DNA from: Sphingomonas sp. M1-B02
GTDB lineage: Bacteria > Pseudomonadota > Alphaproteobacteria > Sphingomonadales > Sphingomonadaceae
DNA: 64,000 nt
Direction: 5' to 3'
Assembly: GCF_026167525.1 (NCBI RefSeq)
Contig: NZ_CP110679.1
Span: 806,001 to 870,000, forward strand
Within the stretch, counting starts at the first letter, position 1. Each line of letters begins with the position of its first letter. The notes below the pieces were generated by a model that was not told the origin of the DNA, did no database searches, and saw only the letters and a program-made list of their open reading frames with translations. The translations under genes were made by a program, and so were the position numbers. Of the stretch, positions 1-9,479 are shown in pieces.

Positions 1-746
1 CAGGTCCCGGCCAGCGCGTGGACGCGCAGATATTCGAGCATCTGCGTATCGACCGCCTGCGCCGCGCGCCGCAGCGCCAGTTCCCGCAGCGCCGACAGGT
101 TGGACTTGGAGAAGAAGTGCCCCAGCGCGCGGGTCGCTTCATGGGGGACATAGACCTTGCCGTCCTTCAGACGCTCGATCAGCTCGTCGGGCGGGATATC
201 GACGACTTCGATCTCGGCATTTTCGAGCACGCGATCGGGCAGGGTTTCGCGGACGCGGACCTTGGTGAAGGAAGCGACGACGTCGTTGAGGCTTTCGAGA
301 TGCTGGATATTGACGGTCGAGTAGACGTCTATCCCGGCGCCCAGCAGCTCCTCGACATCCTGGTAGCGCTTGTCGTGGCGGCTTCCCGGCGCATTGCTGT
401 GGGCGAGCTCGTCGACCAACACGAGCTGCGGCCGCCGCGCGAGGATCGCGTCGAGGTCCATTTCCTCGAGCGGCCGGCCCTGATGCTCGATGGTGCGGCG
501 CGGTACGATCTCGAAACCGTGGACCAAAGCCTCGGTCTCGGCCCGGCCATGCGTCTCGACCACACCTATCACGACATCGGTACCGCCGCGCCGCCGTGCC
601 GCGCCTTCGGTAAGCATCTCATAGGTCTTGCCGACGCCCGGCGCGGCGCCGAGCAACACCTTCAAACGACCGCGACCCTCCTGCGCGGCGGTGCGCAGAA
701 GGGCCTCGGGATCGGGTCTGCCGTCGGAATGGGGGGCGTCGTTCAC
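1..746 (-). CDS. kdpD: Sensor histidine kinase KdpD, N-terminal part (cut by window edge)
   Basis: This is the membrane sensor kinase of the KdpDE two-component system that switches on the K+-transporting Kdp ATPase under K+ limitation or osmotic stress. Only the cytoplasmic N-terminal KdpD domain is present. It has a Walker A loop (GAAPGVGKT) about 35 residues in and the family blocks [26 protein letters not shown] and [16 protein letters not shown] place the start at a GTG (746-744) overlapping the kdpC stop (GTGA), which implies translational coupling. The membrane and kinase domains and any kdpE lie to the left of the window. Identity is certain; the start is probable. Confidence 0.95.
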   Translation of the reverse strand, partial: MNDAPHSDGRPDPEALLRTAAQEGRGRLKVLLGAAPGVGKTYEMLTEGAARRRGGTDVVIGVVETHGRAETEALVHGFEIVPRRTIEHQGRPLEEMDLDAILARRPQLVLVDELAHSNAPGSRHDKRYQDVEELLGAGIDVYSTVNIQHLESLNDVVASFTKVRVRETLPDRVLENAEIEVVDIPPDELIERLKDGKVYVPHEATRALGHFFSKSNLSALRELALRRAAQAVDTQMLEYLRVHALAGT

Positions 747-1339
747 TCGAGTGCTTTTGCGCCTTGCAGGGCCGCCCTGTCGAGCGCGCGATTGAGTGCG
801 AGAACATTGACGCGCGGTTCGCCGAGAAAGCCGAACAGGCGTCCCTCGACCTGCGCCTCGACCAGCCCGCGTACCGTGCCGGCAGGAATCCCGCGCGCCC
901 CGGCAACCTTGTCGACCTGATAAAAAGCCGCCTCGGGACTGATATGGGGGTCGAGCCCCGAGGCGGAGGCAGTCACCAGATCGGTGGGAACCGAAATTGC
1001 TGGTGCTATGCGGTTGGCGGCGATGTCGGCGGTGACGCGGTCTGCGAGCGCCTGGCTGGTCGGCCCGAGATTCGATCCCGAGGACATGCTGGCGTCATAG
1101 CCGCTGCCTGCAGCCGAAGGCCGACCGTGGAAATAGCGCGGCGAAGCAAAGGCCTGGCCGATCAGCTCGGAGCCGATGACCGTATTGCCGTCGCGGATCA
1201 GGCTGCCATTGGCTTGGGCTGGGAACGCCACCTGGCCGATACCGGTGAGCGCCGCGGGGTAAGCGAGGCCGAGCAGGGCTGCAAACAGGATCGTCAGGAC
1301 GATCGCCGGGCGGAGTGCAGTGGTGAAATCCTTGAGCAT
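743..1339 (-). CDS. kdpC: K+-transporting ATPase C subunit KdpC
   Basis: KdpC is the single-span accessory subunit of the KdpFABC pump and assists ATP use by KdpB. The translation shows one N-terminal membrane helix (residues about 8-32) followed by the hallmark periplasmic blocks [30 protein letters not shown] and a C-terminal LNRALD segment, giving about 198 residues, normal for the family. I chose the ATG at 1339 (MLKDF...) because a purine-rich AGAGAGAAG lies just upstream; a GTG 15 bases further out is possible. The gene is separated from kdpB by a palindromic repeat, whereas kdp genes elsewhere are usually almost contiguous. Confidence 0.95.
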   Translation of the reverse strand: MLKDFTTALRPAIVLTILFAALLGLAYPAALTGIGQVAFPAQANGSLIRDGNTVIGSELIGQAFASPRYFHGRPSAAGSGYDASMSSGSNLGPTSQALADRVTADIAANRIAPAISVPTDLVTASASGLDPHISPEAAFYQVDKVAGARGIPAGTVRGLVEAQVEGRLFGFLGEPRVNVLALNRALDRAALQGAKALE

Positions 1340-1356
1340 ATTCTTCTCTCTCACAT

Positions 1357-1464
1357 AAGCCCCTCCCCTTCAGGGGAGGGGGAAGGGGTGGGGCTGTGTC
1401 TCAGCGAGACCAGCGCCCGTGATGAAGGCCCCACCCCAACCCCTCCCCTGAAGGGGAGGGGCTT
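1357..1464. repeat. Palindromic repeat element between kdpB and kdpC
   Basis: The element is about 108 bp with near-perfect outer inverted repeats (AAGCCCCTCCCC...GGGGAGGGGCTT). Each arm is itself a small hairpin, CCCCTCCCCTTCAGGGGAGGGG and its partner, and a second pair GGGGTGGGGC/GCCCCACCCC lies inside. It is transcribed within the kdp operon, so the RNA would fold strongly and could attenuate expression or change stability between kdpB and kdpC. It is related in style to the other GC-rich palindromes of this window, especially 40593-40687 and 46431-46553. Confidence 0.8.
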
Positions 1465-1470
1465 TTCAGT

Positions 1471-3501
1471 TCAGGCCCAGCCCAGTCCGGCGACGACCAG
1501 ATCGATCGCCTTGATGCCGATGAACGGCGCGATCAGTCCGCCGAGACCGTAGATTGCCAGGTTGCGCGCCAGCAGCGGCCCCGCCCCCATCGGCTGATAT
1601 TTCACGCCCTTCAGCGCCAGCGGCACCAGGCAAGGAATGATCAGCGCGTTGAAGATGATCGCCGACAGGATCGCGCTCTCGGGCGAGTGCAGCCCCATCA
1701 CGTTGAGCACTGCCAGCCCCGGATAGAGCGCGAGGAACATCGCGGGGATGATCGCGAAATATTTGGCGACGTCGTTGGCGACCGAGAAGGTGGTCAGCGC
1801 CCCGCGCGTCATCAGCAATTGCTTGCCGAGGCCGACGATCTCGATGAGCTTGGTCGGATCGCTGTCGAGATCGACCATGTTGCCGGCCTCGCGCGCCGCC
1901 TGCGTGCCCGTGTTCATCGCCACGCCGACGTCCGCTTGGGCAAGCGCCGGCGCGTCGTTGGTACCGTCGCCGCACATCGCCACCAGCCGTCCGCCTTGCT
2001 GCTCCTTGCGGATCAGCGCGAGCTTGTCCTCCGGGGTCGCCTCGGCGAGGAAATCGTCGACCCCCGCCTCGGCTGCGATCGAGGCGGCAGTGAGCGGATT
2101 GTCGCCGGTGATCATCACCGTGCGGATGCCCATCCGGCGCAGCTCGGCGAAACGCTCGCGCACCCCGGCCTTGATCACATCCTTGAGCGCGATCACGCCG
2201 AGCAGCCGCCCGTCCTGTGCCACCGCCAGCGGCGTTTGGCCCGAACGGGCGATCTCGTCGGTGATTTTCCGCATTTCGGTGGCGGCGGGGGTGTTTCCCG
2301 AACCGGTATTGGCGCGCAGCACGGCGTCGACCGCGCCCTTCTGGATCAGGCTGCCGCTGGTGCGGACGCCCGAGATACGGGTCTGCGCGGTGAATGGGAT
2401 GATCTCGGCACCGTCGGGCAGCGCGCGCATCGCTACCTCATGCTTGCCCTGCGCCAGCGTCACCACCGAACGGCCCTCGGGCGTCTCGTCGGCGAGGCTG
2501 GCGAGCAAGGCGGCAGTCGCGATCTCGTCGATCGTAACCCCGGCAAGCGGGCGGAACTCGCTCGCCGCGCGGTCGCCGATCGTGATCGTGCCGGTCTTGT
2601 CGAGCAGCAGCACGTCGACATCGCCCGCTGCTTCGACCGCACGGCCCGATTTGGCGAGCACGTTGAAGCGCACCAGCCGGTCCATGCCGGCGATGCCGAT
2701 CGCCGAAAGCAGCGCGGCGATCGTGGTCGGGATCAGCGTGATCAGCAACGCCGCGAGCATCGCGATGGGGATGCCGCCGCCGGCATAAGCGGCGAAACCG
2801 GGGACGGTCGACACCGCGATCAGGAAGATGATGGTCAGGCCCACCAGCAGGATCGTCAGGGCGATCTCATTGGGGGTTTTCTGCCGCTCGGCGCCCTCGA
2901 CCAGCGCGATCATCCGATCGAGGAAGCCCTGACCCGGCTCCTGCGTCACCCGCACCTTGATCCAGTCGGAGATAACGCGCGTGCCCGCAGTCACCGCCGA
3001 ACGGTCGCCGCCGCCTTCGCGGATCACCGGCGCGCTCTCACCCGTGATCGCGGCTTCGTTGACCGAGGCAACGCCCTGGATCACTTCGCCGTCGGCGGGG
3101 ATCAGATCGCCGGTCTCGACGAGCACGACATCCCCCTTCGCCAGCTGCGCCGCGCCGACCCACTCCCAGGCATCGGCGACACCGATCGTCCGCTTGGCCT
3201 TGAGCTCGGACTTGGCGGCGCGCAGCGACGCCGCCTGGGCACGGCCCCGCCCCTCGGCCAGCGCTTCGGCAAAGGTGCCGAACAGCACCGTCAGCCAGAG
3301 CCAGACGATCAGCTGGAGCTGGAACGGCACCGATAGCCCGTCGCCGCCGATGCCGAGCAGCACGGTGAGGAGCAGTGCCACGATGGCAGTCGTGAACAGC
3401 ACGGGGTTCTTCACCAGCTGCCGCGGCGAGAGCTTCTTGAAGGCGTCGCCGATCGCCGGAGCGACGAGCTTGGCCGAGAACATCGAGGATGCACTTGTCA
3501 T
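1471..3501 (-). CDS. kdpB: K+-transporting P-type ATPase catalytic subunit KdpB
   Basis: KdpB is the phosphorylated, ATP-hydrolysing subunit of the Kdp pump (P1A-type ATPase, inner membrane). The sequence contains the actuator motif ITGES, the phosphorylation motif DKTGT, the hinge [20 protein letters not shown] and several hydrophobic helices, and is 676 residues long, as expected. The start is the ATG at 3501 ([11 protein letters not shown]), 11 bases after the kdpA stop; the frame is open further upstream, but that part only mirrors kdpA. It sits between kdpA and kdpC in the conserved order. Confidence 0.97.
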   Translation of the reverse strand: MTSASSMFSAKLVAPAIGDAFKKLSPRQLVKNPVLFTTAIVALLLTVLLGIGGDGLSVPFQLQLIVWLWLTVLFGTFAEALAEGRGRAQAASLRAAKSELKAKRTIGVADAWEWVGAAQLAKGDVVLVETGDLIPADGEVIQGVASVNEAAITGESAPVIREGGGDRSAVTAGTRVISDWIKVRVTQEPGQGFLDRMIALVEGAERQKTPNEIALTILLVGLTIIFLIAVSTVPGFAAYAGGGIPIAMLAALLITLIPTTIAALLSAIGIAGMDRLVRFNVLAKSGRAVEAAGDVDVLLLDKTGTITIGDRAASEFRPLAGVTIDEIATAALLASLADETPEGRSVVTLAQGKHEVAMRALPDGAEIIPFTAQTRISGVRTSGSLIQKGAVDAVLRANTGSGNTPAATEMRKITDEIARSGQTPLAVAQDGRLLGVIALKDVIKAGVRERFAELRRMGIRTVMITGDNPLTAASIAAEAGVDDFLAEATPEDKLALIRKEQQGGRLVAMCGDGTNDAPALAQADVGVAMNTGTQAAREAGNMVDLDSDPTKLIEIVGLGKQLLMTRGALTTFSVANDVAKYFAIIPAMFLALYPGLAVLNVMGLHSPESAILSAIIFNALIIPCLVPLALKGVKYQPMGAGPLLARNLAIYGLGGLIAPFIGIKAIDLVVAGLGWA

Positions 3502-3512
3502 GGAAGTACGCC

Positions 3513-5216
3513 TTAGAAAAGCTGGCCACGGATCATCGCGAGATGATCGGCGATCGGTCCGAGCGCGAGGCTGGGGAGGAAGGTAAGGCCGCCGACGATC
3601 AGGACGATGCCCACCAACAGCCCGATCCACAGCAGGCCGGTGGTCGGGAACGAGCCGGCGGATTCGGGGCTGTGCTTCTTCATCGCCAGGCTGCCGGCAA
3701 TGGCGAGCGCAGGCACGATCACAAAGAAGCGACCCAGCCACATCGCGACGCCCAACAGGCCGTTGTAGAAGGGTGTGCCCGACGTGATGCCGCCGAAGGC
3801 CGACCCGTTGTTCGCCGTCGCCGAGGTGAAGGCATAGAGGATATCGCTGAAGCCGTGCGGCCCCTTGTTGAGCGGACCCGCCAGCCCCGCCGGCAGGACC
3901 GATGCCAGCGCCGTGAAGCCCAGGATGCACAGCGGCAGCACCGCGATCGCCAGCACCGCGAACTTGACCTCGCGCCCCTCGATCTTCTTGCCGACATATT
4001 CGGGGGTGCGCCCCACCATCAGCCCGGCGACGAACACCGCAAGGATCGCGAACAGCAGGAAGCCATAGATGCCCGCGCCGACGCCGCCGATCACGACTTC
4101 GCCCAGCTGCATGTTGAACAGGGGGATCATGCCGCCCAGCGCGGTGAAACTGTCATGCATCGCATTGACCGCGCCGCACGAAGCCGCCGTGGTGACGGCC
4201 GCGAACAGGGCCGATGCGGCGATGCCGAAGCGAGTCTCCTTGCCCTCCATATTGCCCCCGGCCAAACCAAGGTTGTGGAGCACCGGATTGCCCGCGGCCT
4301 CGGCCCAATAGACCACCGCAGTGCCGGCGACGAACAGCAGCAGCATTGCCGAGAGGATCGCCCAGCCCTGCTTCTGGTTGCCTACCGCGCGCCCGAAGGT
4401 GTTGGTGAGCCCGACACCGATCAGGAAGATCGACAGCATCTGGATGAAGTTGGTCAGCGCGCTGGGGTTCTCGAACGGGTGCGCGCTGTTGGCATTGAGG
4501 AAGCCGCCGCCATTGGTGCCGAGCATCTTGATCGCCTCCTGCGAAGCGATCGGGCCCATCACCAGCGTCTGCCTGGCGCCCTCGAGCGTGGTCGCATCGA
4601 CCGACGACAGGAAGGTCTGCGGCACGCCGCTGGCGACGAGATACACCGCGTAGACGATCGAGATCGGCAGCAGCAGATACAGCGTGACGCGCGTGATATC
4701 CGCCCAGAAATTGCCAATCCCCGCCGCCTCGCGCCGCGCGAAGCCGCGGAACAGCGCAAACGCAATCGCAATGCCGGTCGCCGCGCTCAGGAAATTGTGG
4801 ATCACCAGCCCGAACATCTGGCTGAAGTTCGAAAGCGCGACTTCGCCCGAATACCATTGCCAGTTGGTGTTGGTGGTGAAGCTTATCGCGGTGTTCATCG
4901 CGCCGTCTGCACCCAGCCCGGCGAGCCCGCGCGGGTTCATCGGCAGTACGCCTTGCAGGCGCAGCACCGCATAGGTGAAGAGCAGCAGCACGATCTGGAA
5001 GAACAGCATGTGCAGCGCGTAGCGGCGCCAGCCCATCTCGGCCGACGGGTCGATCCCGGAGAGCTTGTAGAAGCCCCGCTCGACGGGGCCGAGCAGGACG
5101 TGCAACGGCGTGCGGCGACCTTCGTAAAGCGCGAAGAGCCACGCCCCCATCGGCTTGGCGAGCGCGACGAGGATCGCCACGAACAGGACGATCAGCGTCC
5201 AACCCTGAATGGTCAT
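3513..5216 (-). CDS. kdpA: K+-transporting ATPase A subunit KdpA (K+ channel-like)
   Basis: KdpA is the K+-selective, channel-like membrane subunit of the KdpFABC complex. The 567-residue product shows the selectivity-filter-like loops typical of the family ([53 protein letters not shown]) separated by about ten hydrophobic helices. The ATG at 5216 (MTIQGWTL) is chosen because it begins the conserved N-terminal helix; upstream in-frame codons correspond to kdpF on another frame. It lies 13 bases downstream of kdpF. Confidence 0.97.
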   Translation of the reverse strand: MTIQGWTLIVLFVAILVALAKPMGAWLFALYEGRRTPLHVLLGPVERGFYKLSGIDPSAEMGWRRYALHMLFFQIVLLLFTYAVLRLQGVLPMNPRGLAGLGADGAMNTAISFTTNTNWQWYSGEVALSNFSQMFGLVIHNFLSAATGIAIAFALFRGFARREAAGIGNFWADITRVTLYLLLPISIVYAVYLVASGVPQTFLSSVDATTLEGARQTLVMGPIASQEAIKMLGTNGGGFLNANSAHPFENPSALTNFIQMLSIFLIGVGLTNTFGRAVGNQKQGWAILSAMLLLFVAGTAVVYWAEAAGNPVLHNLGLAGGNMEGKETRFGIAASALFAAVTTAASCGAVNAMHDSFTALGGMIPLFNMQLGEVVIGGVGAGIYGFLLFAILAVFVAGLMVGRTPEYVGKKIEGREVKFAVLAIAVLPLCILGFTALASVLPAGLAGPLNKGPHGFSDILYAFTSATANNGSAFGGITSGTPFYNGLLGVAMWLGRFFVIVPALAIAGSLAMKKHSPESAGSFPTTGLLWIGLLVGIVLIVGGLTFLPSLALGPIADHLAMIRGQLF

Positions 5217-5229
5217 GGCTTCGTCTCCG

Positions 5230-5319
5230 TCAGAAGCGCTCGGGCCGGATGAGCACGGCCACGAGATAAAGGAGCAGGCCCAGCGCGGTGAGCCCGGCAA
5301 GGATGAGGGGAGTTGTCAT
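5230..5319 (-). CDS. kdpF: Small membrane subunit KdpF
   Basis: A 29-residue, one-helix peptide ([14 protein letters not shown]... ending IRPERF) sits directly upstream of kdpA in the same orientation. KdpF stabilises the KdpABC complex in the lipid phase. Size, the [16 protein letters not shown] ending and position all match the family. It ends 13 bases before the kdpA start. Confidence 0.9.
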   Translation of the reverse strand: MTTPLILAGLTALGLLLYLVAVLIRPERF

Positions 5320-5329
5320 CGCCCCGTCC

Positions 5330-5413
5330 TTACGAAGCATCGCAGAGGCGGATATAGGCGAAGGTCAGCAGGGCCAGCCCCGCCAGCACCCCCAGCCACA
5401 GAAGATCGTTCAC
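5330..5413 (-). CDS. 27-residue membrane peptide at the head of the kdp operon
   Basis: A GTG-initiated ORF (MNDLLWLGVLAG...YIRLCDAS) lies just upstream of kdpF with a good ribosome-binding site, AAGGAG, seven bases before the start. It is one hydrophobic helix followed by a short polar tail with a Tyr-Ile-Arg-Leu-Cys motif. To my knowledge, similar tiny ORFs ending in Y-x-R-x-C/L-like tails are found before kdpF in other bacteria and are usually left unannotated. Function unknown; from position I infer an accessory peptide of the Kdp complex or a translation-coupling leader. No separate promoter was identified; the operon promoter should lie in 5414-5543. Confidence 0.7.
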   Translation of the reverse strand: MNDLLWLGVLAGLALLTFAYIRLCDAS

Positions 5414-5543
5414 ATCGGCACTCCTTATCTGGAGCATGCGATGTGGTGCGGATGCGGATTAAGCTTCCATGGGGAAGCGCGGCATTTGCATAAAGACGGC
5501 GTAAAGGTGCGCAACGCGTCGGAGCCTGGACTTTTCGGTGGGC

Positions 5544-5993
5544 CTAGCCATGTCCCTCGTGCGGTTCGATGCGAGCCAGCAGATCGCGCAAGGTTGCCTG
5601 CTCGGTCGCACTGAACCCTCGCATCATCCGACGCTCGTGCGCCGCGATCCGCGCCAGAGAAGCGTCAAGCGATGCGCTGCCCCGCGGCGTGATCTTGAGG
5701 AGGAACGCTCTCCGGTTGCGCGGGTCTGCCGCACGTTCGATCATGCCGGAATCGACCAGTTCGCCGATAAGCGACACCATGTTGGCGCTCTTGATGCCCA
5801 GCGCCCGGCCCACCGCTCCCTGATTGGTTCCCGGATTGGCAGCGACGATCGACAGGATCGCGATCAGCCCCTGGCGCATCCCCGACCCTTCGAACGCGGC
5901 CGCGAAATCTCCGGCGAAGGCGCCCGATGCTCGCCGGAGTTGGTAACCCACAAAGGGCGCAATCGCGCCAAGCAGGTCGTGCTGTTGACCCAT
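5544..5993 (-). CDS. MarR-family transcriptional regulator
   Basis: A cytoplasmic winged-helix regulator of about 149 residues. The DNA-binding part is recognisable: LSIVAANPGTNQGAVGRALGIKSANMVSLIGELVDSGMI as helix-turn-helix, followed by the wing (DPRNRRAFLLKITPRG). I chose the ATG at 5993 (MGQQHDLLG), which has GAGGATC upstream; the longer reading frame to 6062 would need a TTG start inside the divergent promoter. It is divergent from the TonB receptor at 6128, which it probably controls; the ligand is unknown. It is a paralogue of the MarR protein at 8880-9365 in domain plan, and both flank the receptor. Confidence 0.88.
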   Translation of the reverse strand: MGQQHDLLGAIAPFVGYQLRRASGAFAGDFAAAFEGSGMRQGLIAILSIVAANPGTNQGAVGRALGIKSANMVSLIGELVDSGMIERAADPRNRRAFLLKITPRGSASLDASLARIAAHERRMMRGFSATEQATLRDLLARIEPHEGHG

Positions 5994-6055
5994 GATCCTC
6001 GTCCGACGGGCGGATTGAGCCAGACGCTGCAACCCCCGAAGACGGTTCAATATCG

Positions 6056-6084
6056 TTGACAAAACATACTGTCTAGGATCATAT
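6056..6084 (+). promoter_or_regulatory. Putative sigma70 promoter of the TonB receptor gene
   Basis: A perfect -35 box TTGACA (6056-6061) is followed after 17 bases by TCATAT (6079-6084) as -10 box, upstream of the receptor start at 6128. The region sits between the divergent MarR gene and the receptor, so a MarR operator probably overlaps it (the AT-rich ACATACTGTCTAGGATCATAT stretch is a candidate). Confidence 0.55.
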
Positions 6085-6127
6085 CGATGCCGAGCCGCAC
6101 AGCGGTCGATACAGAGAGGATGATCGC

Positions 6128-8833
6128 ATGACAGGTTTCTCCCGGCGTTCGCATTTCCAGTGCCTTCACGTCGCCTGCAGCGCGCTGGCGATTTCGATGG
6201 CCGCGCCCGGCATTGCCTTCGCTCAGGATGCCGCGCCCCAGACGCTGGATGTCGAGACTGCTGAACAGGAAGGCAATGGCGACATCGTCGTTACCGGCAG
6301 CCGCCTGCGCGGTGTTGCGCCGGTGGGCTCTTCGGTCACCGTGCTCGGGCGCGAAGAGGTCGAGCTTTCCGGAGCCGTCACCACCGATCGCCTCATTCAG
6401 CAGTTGCCGCAGGTCTTCGACCTCGGTGTATCCGAAAATTCGCGCGGCCAGGGCGGCGGCAGCGGCAACATCACCTATGGCAACACGATCAACCTGCGCG
6501 GCATCGGCCCCTATGCGACGCTGATCCTGGTCGATGGTCATCGCGCAGTGAATAACAGCCGCGCGTTCGAGCCGTCGGTGATCCCGACTTTGGGCCTGGA
6601 GCGAGTGGAAGTCGTCGCGGACGGCGCATCGGCAATCTATGGATCGGATGCGATCGCCGGCGTGGTCAATCTCATCCCGCGGCGTAGCCTGGACGGCATC
6701 GAGGCCAGCGCACGCTACGGCGTCGGTGCCGATTTCGAGGAGTCACAGCTCGGCATCGCAATCGGCAAGACCTGGGACACCGGCCAGGCGATGGTCGCTT
6801 ATGAGCGCGTCTACCGATCCAACCTTAGCGGCGACGACCGCGACTTCTTCCGTTCGGACCAGCGCGGCTTCGGCGGCAACAATTATCTGGTCACCCGCTG
6901 CGCGCCGGGCACGCTGCGCGCCGGCGGCGTCAGCTATGCGATGCCGGGATTGCTGACGGCGGCCAATGCCGGCTCGCTGGTTCCCGGTACCAGCAACAGC
7001 TGCGACGATCTGGTCGGCCAGGACCTGATCCCGCAACAGCACTATAATTCGGTCAACGGCACCTTCACTCAGGAGATCACGCCCTGGCTGACCTTCTTCG
7101 CCGATGGTTTCTACAGCAAACGCGAATATCAGCGGCTGCCGGCCTATTTCAGCTCGACCCTGACCGTGCCGCAGACCAACGCCTTCTTCGTCCGGCCCGC
7201 CGGCTTTACCGGCAGCAGCTACACGATCGACTATAATTTCATCAACGATCTGCCGCGCGACGTCTCGTTCGGATCGGCTACCAACTGGCAGATTACGCCG
7301 GGGCTGCGCGTCAAGCTGCCGGGCGATTGGCAGGTCGAAGCGCTGATGACCTATGGGAAGGGCAACGACCAGTCGGATCAGGTGCGCGGGCTCAACGCAA
7401 CCGCACTCAACACCGCGCTGGCCAGCAGCAACCCGGCAACTGCGTTCGATCCGTACGGCAGCGGTCGCACGTCGGACGCGACGCTGCTCGCGATCAGCAA
7501 CTTCGTGACGCTTTCGCCCACGCTCAACAAATTCATCGGCTACGAAGCGCGCATCAACGGCACGCTGTTCAGCCTCCCCGGCGGCGAAGTGAAGCTGGCA
7601 GCCGGCTATGAGGGCCAGGAGATCGACACCAGCCTGGGCAGCGCACGCGGCGCTGCCGGCACGCCGATCGTGTTCCGCAATTTCGACCGCCGGGTCGATT
7701 CGGGCTATGCCGAAATTCAGATTCCGATCTTCAGCGCGATGAACGCGACGCCAGGCCTTGAGCGGCTCGAGCTGAATCTCGCCGTGCGTCACGATCGGTA
7801 CAGCGACGTCGGCAAGACGACCAATCCCAAGTTCGGCGTCAACTGGTCGCCGCTCCGCGGCCTGGTGTTGCGCGGCAGCTATGGCACCTCGTTCCGCGCA
7901 CCGCTGATCTCGCAAATCTACGGCAATTCGAACAATCTGTTCGGCCAGACCTATCAGAACCCGGCGGGCGGCGCGCCGCTGACCGGTTTCGCCTTCTCGG
8001 GCGCGAACCTCGACCTCGCACCCGAAGAAGCGACGACCTGGTCGGTCGGCGGCGATTGGGACGTCACGCCGAACCTTCGAGTCAGCGCGACCTATTGGAA
8101 CGTCGAATATATCAACCAGGTCGACAGCTATCTTGCCGATCTCGCGCTACTGACGCGCGAGTCCGAATTTGCGGGCACGGGCATCATCCTGCGCGGCACG
8201 CAGGCGCGCGATCGCGTGCTGGAGCTTCTGGCGCAGGGAGTGGTGCTGGCACGCGGGACCTTCCCGGGCGGCAATCCCAACAACGTCACGCTGTTCGTCG
8301 ATGGCCGAAACAACAATCTGGGCCAGTCCAACACCAGCGGCATCGACGCGACGATCAACTGGCGCATCCCGACGGATACGCTCGGCACGTTCAACCTGAA
8401 CGCCAGCGGCACCTATCTGACGAACTACAAGACCGCGGTCTCGCCGGCGGGAACCCCCGTCGATCGGCGCAACACGATCTTCAACCCGCTGACGTTCAAG
8501 GCGCGTGGCAGCATTGCGTGGCAGCTCGATGCCATGCTCGCGCAGGTCACCGTCACCCACGTCAATGGCTATCGCAACACCGCGATCACCCCGAACCAGC
8601 AGGTAACGAGCTTCACTCCGATCGATCTGATCCTGGGCTTCGATCTGGGCGAAATGGGCGCGCGCGGAATGTTCGACGGTATCAAGCTGGGCCTCGAGGT
8701 GCGCAACCTGCTCGACACCGGGCCCCCTTATGTGAACCTTGCGCCTGGGCTAAACGGCAATGGCGGCTATGATGCCACCGCCGCCAGCCCGATCGGGCGG
8801 GTGATGGCGGCCTCGATCCGCTTTTCGATGTGA
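6128..8833 (+). CDS. TonB-dependent outer-membrane receptor
   Basis: A 901-residue outer-membrane beta-barrel importer driven by TonB/ExbBD. It has an N-terminal signal peptide ending near IAFAQDA, then the sphingomonad/Caulobacter-type plug beginning GDIVVTGSRLRG, with INLRGIGPYATLILVDGHR and VEVVADGASAIYGSDAIAGVVNLI, and a C-terminal barrel ending SIRFSM. A ribosome-binding site GAGAGGATG precedes the start. Plug motifs of this kind are common in receptors for plant-derived or other organic substrates as opposed to siderophores, but the substrate cannot be read from sequence. It is placed between two MarR genes and upstream of a TRAP/CoA-transferase operon, suggesting outer-membrane uptake of the same compound. 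Confidence 0.92.
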   Translation: MTGFSRRSHFQCLHVACSALAISMAAPGIAFAQDAAPQTLDVETAEQEGNGDIVVTGSRLRGVAPVGSSVTVLGREEVELSGAVTTDRLIQQLPQVFDLGVSENSRGQGGGSGNITYGNTINLRGIGPYATLILVDGHRAVNNSRAFEPSVIPTLGLERVEVVADGASAIYGSDAIAGVVNLIPRRSLDGIEASARYGVGADFEESQLGIAIGKTWDTGQAMVAYERVYRSNLSGDDRDFFRSDQRGFGGNNYLVTRCAPGTLRAGGVSYAMPGLLTAANAGSLVPGTSNSCDDLVGQDLIPQQHYNSVNGTFTQEITPWLTFFADGFYSKREYQRLPAYFSSTLTVPQTNAFFVRPAGFTGSSYTIDYNFINDLPRDVSFGSATNWQITPGLRVKLPGDWQVEALMTYGKGNDQSDQVRGLNATALNTALASSNPATAFDPYGSGRTSDATLLAISNFVTLSPTLNKFIGYEARINGTLFSLPGGEVKLAAGYEGQEIDTSLGSARGAAGTPIVFRNFDRRVDSGYAEIQIPIFSAMNATPGLERLELNLAVRHDRYSDVGKTTNPKFGVNWSPLRGLVLRGSYGTSFRAPLISQIYGNSNNLFGQTYQNPAGGAPLTGFAFSGANLDLAPEEATTWSVGGDWDVTPNLRVSATYWNVEYINQVDSYLADLALLTRESEFAGTGIILRGTQARDRVLELLAQGVVLARGTFPGGNPNNVTLFVDGRNNNLGQSNTSGIDATINWRIPTDTLGTFNLNASGTYLTNYKTAVSPAGTPVDRRNTIFNPLTFKARGSIAWQLDAMLAQVTVTHVNGYRNTAITPNQQVTSFTPIDLILGFDLGEMGARGMFDGIKLGLEVRNLLDTGPPYVNLAPGLNGNGGYDATAASPIGRVMAASIRFSM

Positions 8834-8839
8834 GGAAGC

Positions 8840-8864
8840 CGGGGGCATTAAGCGCGTGCCCCCG
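8840..8864. terminator. Hairpin between convergent TonB receptor and marR genes
   Basis: CGGGGGCA (8840-8847) and TGCCCCCG (8857-8864) form a perfect GC-rich stem with a nine-base loop, placed between two convergent stop codons. There is no clear T-tract, so it is a probable bidirectional or Rho-assisted terminator. Confidence 0.55.
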
Positions 8865-8879
8865 CCCATCACCTGACGC

Positions 8880-9365
8880 TCAGCGGTGAAACACGTCGTA
8901 CATCCGATCGAGCGACGCATCGAAGATCGGGCGATCCTCGGGACTGAGCTGGGCCAGGACTTCGGCCTCGACCACCTCCATGATCTGGAACAGCTGATCG
9001 AGAAATGCCTTCCCCTCCGGCAGCACGACCAGAGCGTGGCGGCGGCGATCGATGGTGGAGCGCTCGCGCCGCGCCCAGCCCCGCCGCTCGAGCTCGTCGA
9101 CGATCTGCACCGTAATCGACTTGTCGAGGCCTACCGCGCTCGACAGTTCCTGCTGGGACAGGCCAGGATTGGCGTCGATCAACGCAAGCGAGGAAGAGAG
9201 ACCGGAACGGATTCCGAAATGCGACGTAGCCGCGGAGAAATCCGCCGAAAGCTGGTTCTGGACGCGGCGCATGCGGAAACCGACATAGTCACCCAGCCTG
9301 CCCAGCTGCATCCTGCGCTCGCCGTCGCGCTCTGGCAACTTGGCGCCGCTTTGCTTCACCTGCAT
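8880..9365 (-). CDS. MarR-family transcriptional regulator
   Basis: A 161-residue winged-helix regulator. The helix-turn-helix is NPGLSQQELSSAVGLDKSITVQIVDELERRGWARR, followed by a wing with the typical ERSTIDRRRHALVVLPEG. The start at 9365 is an ATG with GAGGGA very close to it; an alternative ATG at 9311 (MQLGRLGDYVG) would remove a charged tail and is nearly as plausible. It is divergent from the TRAP/CoA-transferase operon (from 9480), with AT-rich direct repeats between them, so it most likely represses that operon until a substrate or CoA-thioester binds. Confidence 0.88.
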   Translation of the reverse strand: MQVKQSGAKLPERDGERRMQLGRLGDYVGFRMRRVQNQLSADFSAATSHFGIRSGLSSSLALIDANPGLSQQELSSAVGLDKSITVQIVDELERRGWARRERSTIDRRRHALVVLPEGKAFLDQLFQIMEVVEAEVLAQLSPEDRPIFDASLDRMYDVFHR

Positions 9366-9393
9366 TCCCTCGAACGGAGCGATAGTATGAAAA

Positions 9394-9419
9394 ATATACG
9401 GTTGAAATAATATACGGTT
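9394..9419. promoter_or_regulatory. Direct repeats ATATACGGTT x2, putative MarR operator
   Basis: Two exact copies of ATATACGGTT (9394-9403 and 9410-9419), 16 bases centre to centre, lie in an AT-rich island between the marR gene at 8880-9365 and the TRAP operon. The local base composition is very unlike the surrounding GC-rich DNA, as expected for a promoter/operator region. The assignment to this regulator is inference from position. Confidence 0.5.
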
Positions 9420-9479
9420 TCAATAATTGCTTTCATTAGACGGCCCGCTCCGAAGGCTGTCAATCCGAAGAGGTAAGGC

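Noticed and set aside
1687..3336. Long open frame on the plus strand opposite kdpB (similar ones at 3489-5252, 35215-36966, 37400-39514 and 40646-43015)
   Set aside because: Each mirrors a clearly identified gene on the other strand and encodes Arg/Asp/His-rich, domain-free sequence, as expected for antisense frames in GC-rich DNA.
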